From assembly GCA_030698575.1 (NCBI GenBank), contig JAUYMQ010000365.1, forward strand, positions 1 to 5,593: a stretch of DNA of 5,593 nucleotides, given 5' to 3'. Positions 4,986-5,593 of this stretch are shown piece by piece. Numbering within the stretch: position 1 is the stretch's first letter; each line of letters opens with the position of its first letter. Source of the stretch: Deltaproteobacteria bacterium. GTDB taxonomy: Bacteria; JAUYMQ01. The position numbers were made by a program, and so were the translations under genes. The notes beneath the pieces are model-generated. The model was not told the origin of the DNA, did no database searches, and saw nothing but the letters and a program-made list of their open reading frames with translations.

Positions 4986-5593
4986 CACTGCGCGCGTGGT
5001 GATCGCCACGCGCAACCTGGGCAAGCTCGACGAGTTACGCCGGATCCTTCACCCCCTGGGGCTGACGCTCCTCGGACTGGACGCCTTTCCCCGGATTAGC
5101 GAGGTGGAGGAGACTGGCGCAAGCTTTCGTGAGAACGCGCTGCTGAAAGCCCGGGCGATCGCCAGGGAGGCCCGCCTGCCGGCGCTGGCGGATGATTCAG
5201 GGCTCGAGGTGGAGCATCTGGGCGGCGAGCCGGGAATTTACTCCGCGCGCTATGCCGGAGAGCCGCGATCGGACGCGAGGAACAACCAGAAGCTGCTCGC
5301 TGCATTGAAGGAAGTGCCGGACGCCGCCCGCGCCGCGGACTTCGTCTGCGTCGCGGCCGCCGCGCTCCCATCAGGCGAGGCTATCTGGGAGGAGGGTCGC
5401 TGGCGCGGCGCGATCCTGCGCGCGCCGAGAGGGACCAGCGGGTTCGGCTACGATCCACTCTTCTTCGATCACGAGAGTGGCCGATCCGCCGCCGAGCTGG
5501 AATCTGATCGGAAAGACGCGCGGAGCCACCGCGGGAAGGCTTTCCGAAAGCTCGCGGAGCGCCTGCCCGACTTCCTGCCTGCCCTTCTGGAAG
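4969..5593 (+). CDS. rdgB: XTP/dITP pyrophosphatase, RdgB/HAM1 family (3' end outside window)
   Basis: This cytoplasmic house-cleaning enzyme hydrolyses XTP, dITP and ITP to monophosphates plus pyrophosphate, keeping deaminated purines out of DNA and RNA. The frame stays open from TTG 4969 to the right edge: 208 residues, already about the family's full length, so only a few residues are missing. The conserved blocks appear in order: ATRNLGKLDEL (substrate-binding loop), FRENALLKA, LADDSGLEVEHLGGEPG (with the catalytic/metal Asp pair, DDSG at 5191-5202), YSARYAG, GFGYDPLFF (5440-5466), and SHRGKA (5524-5541). The start is uncertain. TTG 4969 has the best ribosome site and overlaps rph by 17 bases, giving an N-terminus MAKSGNTARVVIATRN. 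GTG 4996 or 4999 would give a start nearer the usual family N-terminus but without a visible ribosome site. Translational coupling with rph is likely. Confidence 0.95.
   Translation, partial: MAKSGNTARVVIATRNLGKLDELRRILHPLGLTLLGLDAFPRISEVEETGASFRENALLKARAIAREARLPALADDSGLEVEHLGGEPGIYSARYAGEPRSDARNNQKLLAALKEVPDAARAADFVCVAAAALPSGEAIWEEGRWRGAILRAPRGTSGFGYDPLFFDHESGRSAAELESDRKDARSHRGKAFRKLAERLPDFLPALLE

Overview
The window is high-GC bacterial DNA in which every supported gene lies on the + strand. It holds one gene cut at the left edge, two complete intercistronic regions, three complete genes and one gene cut just before its end at the right edge. Taxon is an inference. The GC-rich codon usage, an exported multi-domain c-type cytochrome with a C-terminal sorting tail, and the order amidase - rph - rdgB all recall the former Deltaproteobacteria and related phyla (Myxococcota, Desulfobacterota, Binatota-like lineages). 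No rRNA or lineage-specific marker is present to settle this.

Region by region: (1) 2-2242 is the 3' part of a large exported protein. It has a YVTN-type beta-propeller, then two c-type heme motifs in a cytochrome c peroxidase/MauG-like arrangement, a short Asp-rich calcium-binding-like segment, and a C-terminal hydrophobic helix with an Arg-rich end that resembles an IPTL/PEP-CTERM sorting signal. (2) 2243-2460 is non-coding. It holds a perfect 11-bp GC hairpin with a TCCG loop (probable terminator), then a sigma70-type promoter candidate and a strong Shine-Dalgarno. (3) 2461-2919 encodes a 152-residue peroxiredoxin whose only cysteine is the peroxidatic Cys45, as in AhpE-type one-Cys enzymes. 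(4) 2920-3040 is a short spacer with a small GGAA-loop hairpin and a C8 run. (5) 3041-4243 encodes a secreted zinc N-acetylmuramoyl-L-alanine amidase. (6) 4263-4985 is rph (RNase PH) and (7) 4969-5593 is rdgB (XTP/dITP pyrophosphatase), both apparently starting at TTG. The amidase, rph and rdgB are spaced or overlapped so tightly that they look like one operon.

How the parts relate: the amidase trims peptidoglycan outside the membrane. RNase PH finishes tRNA 3' ends, and RdgB removes non-canonical purine nucleotides, so the operon mixes cell-wall and nucleic-acid housekeeping. The heme protein and the peroxiredoxin may both handle peroxide or other redox chemistry, one outside the cytoplasm and one inside. 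However, a terminator and a promoter separate them, so their adjacency alone does not show a shared system. I see no mobile element, CRISPR array, tRNA or clearly new defence-type system. The least ordinary item is the propeller-diheme protein with its sorting tail.
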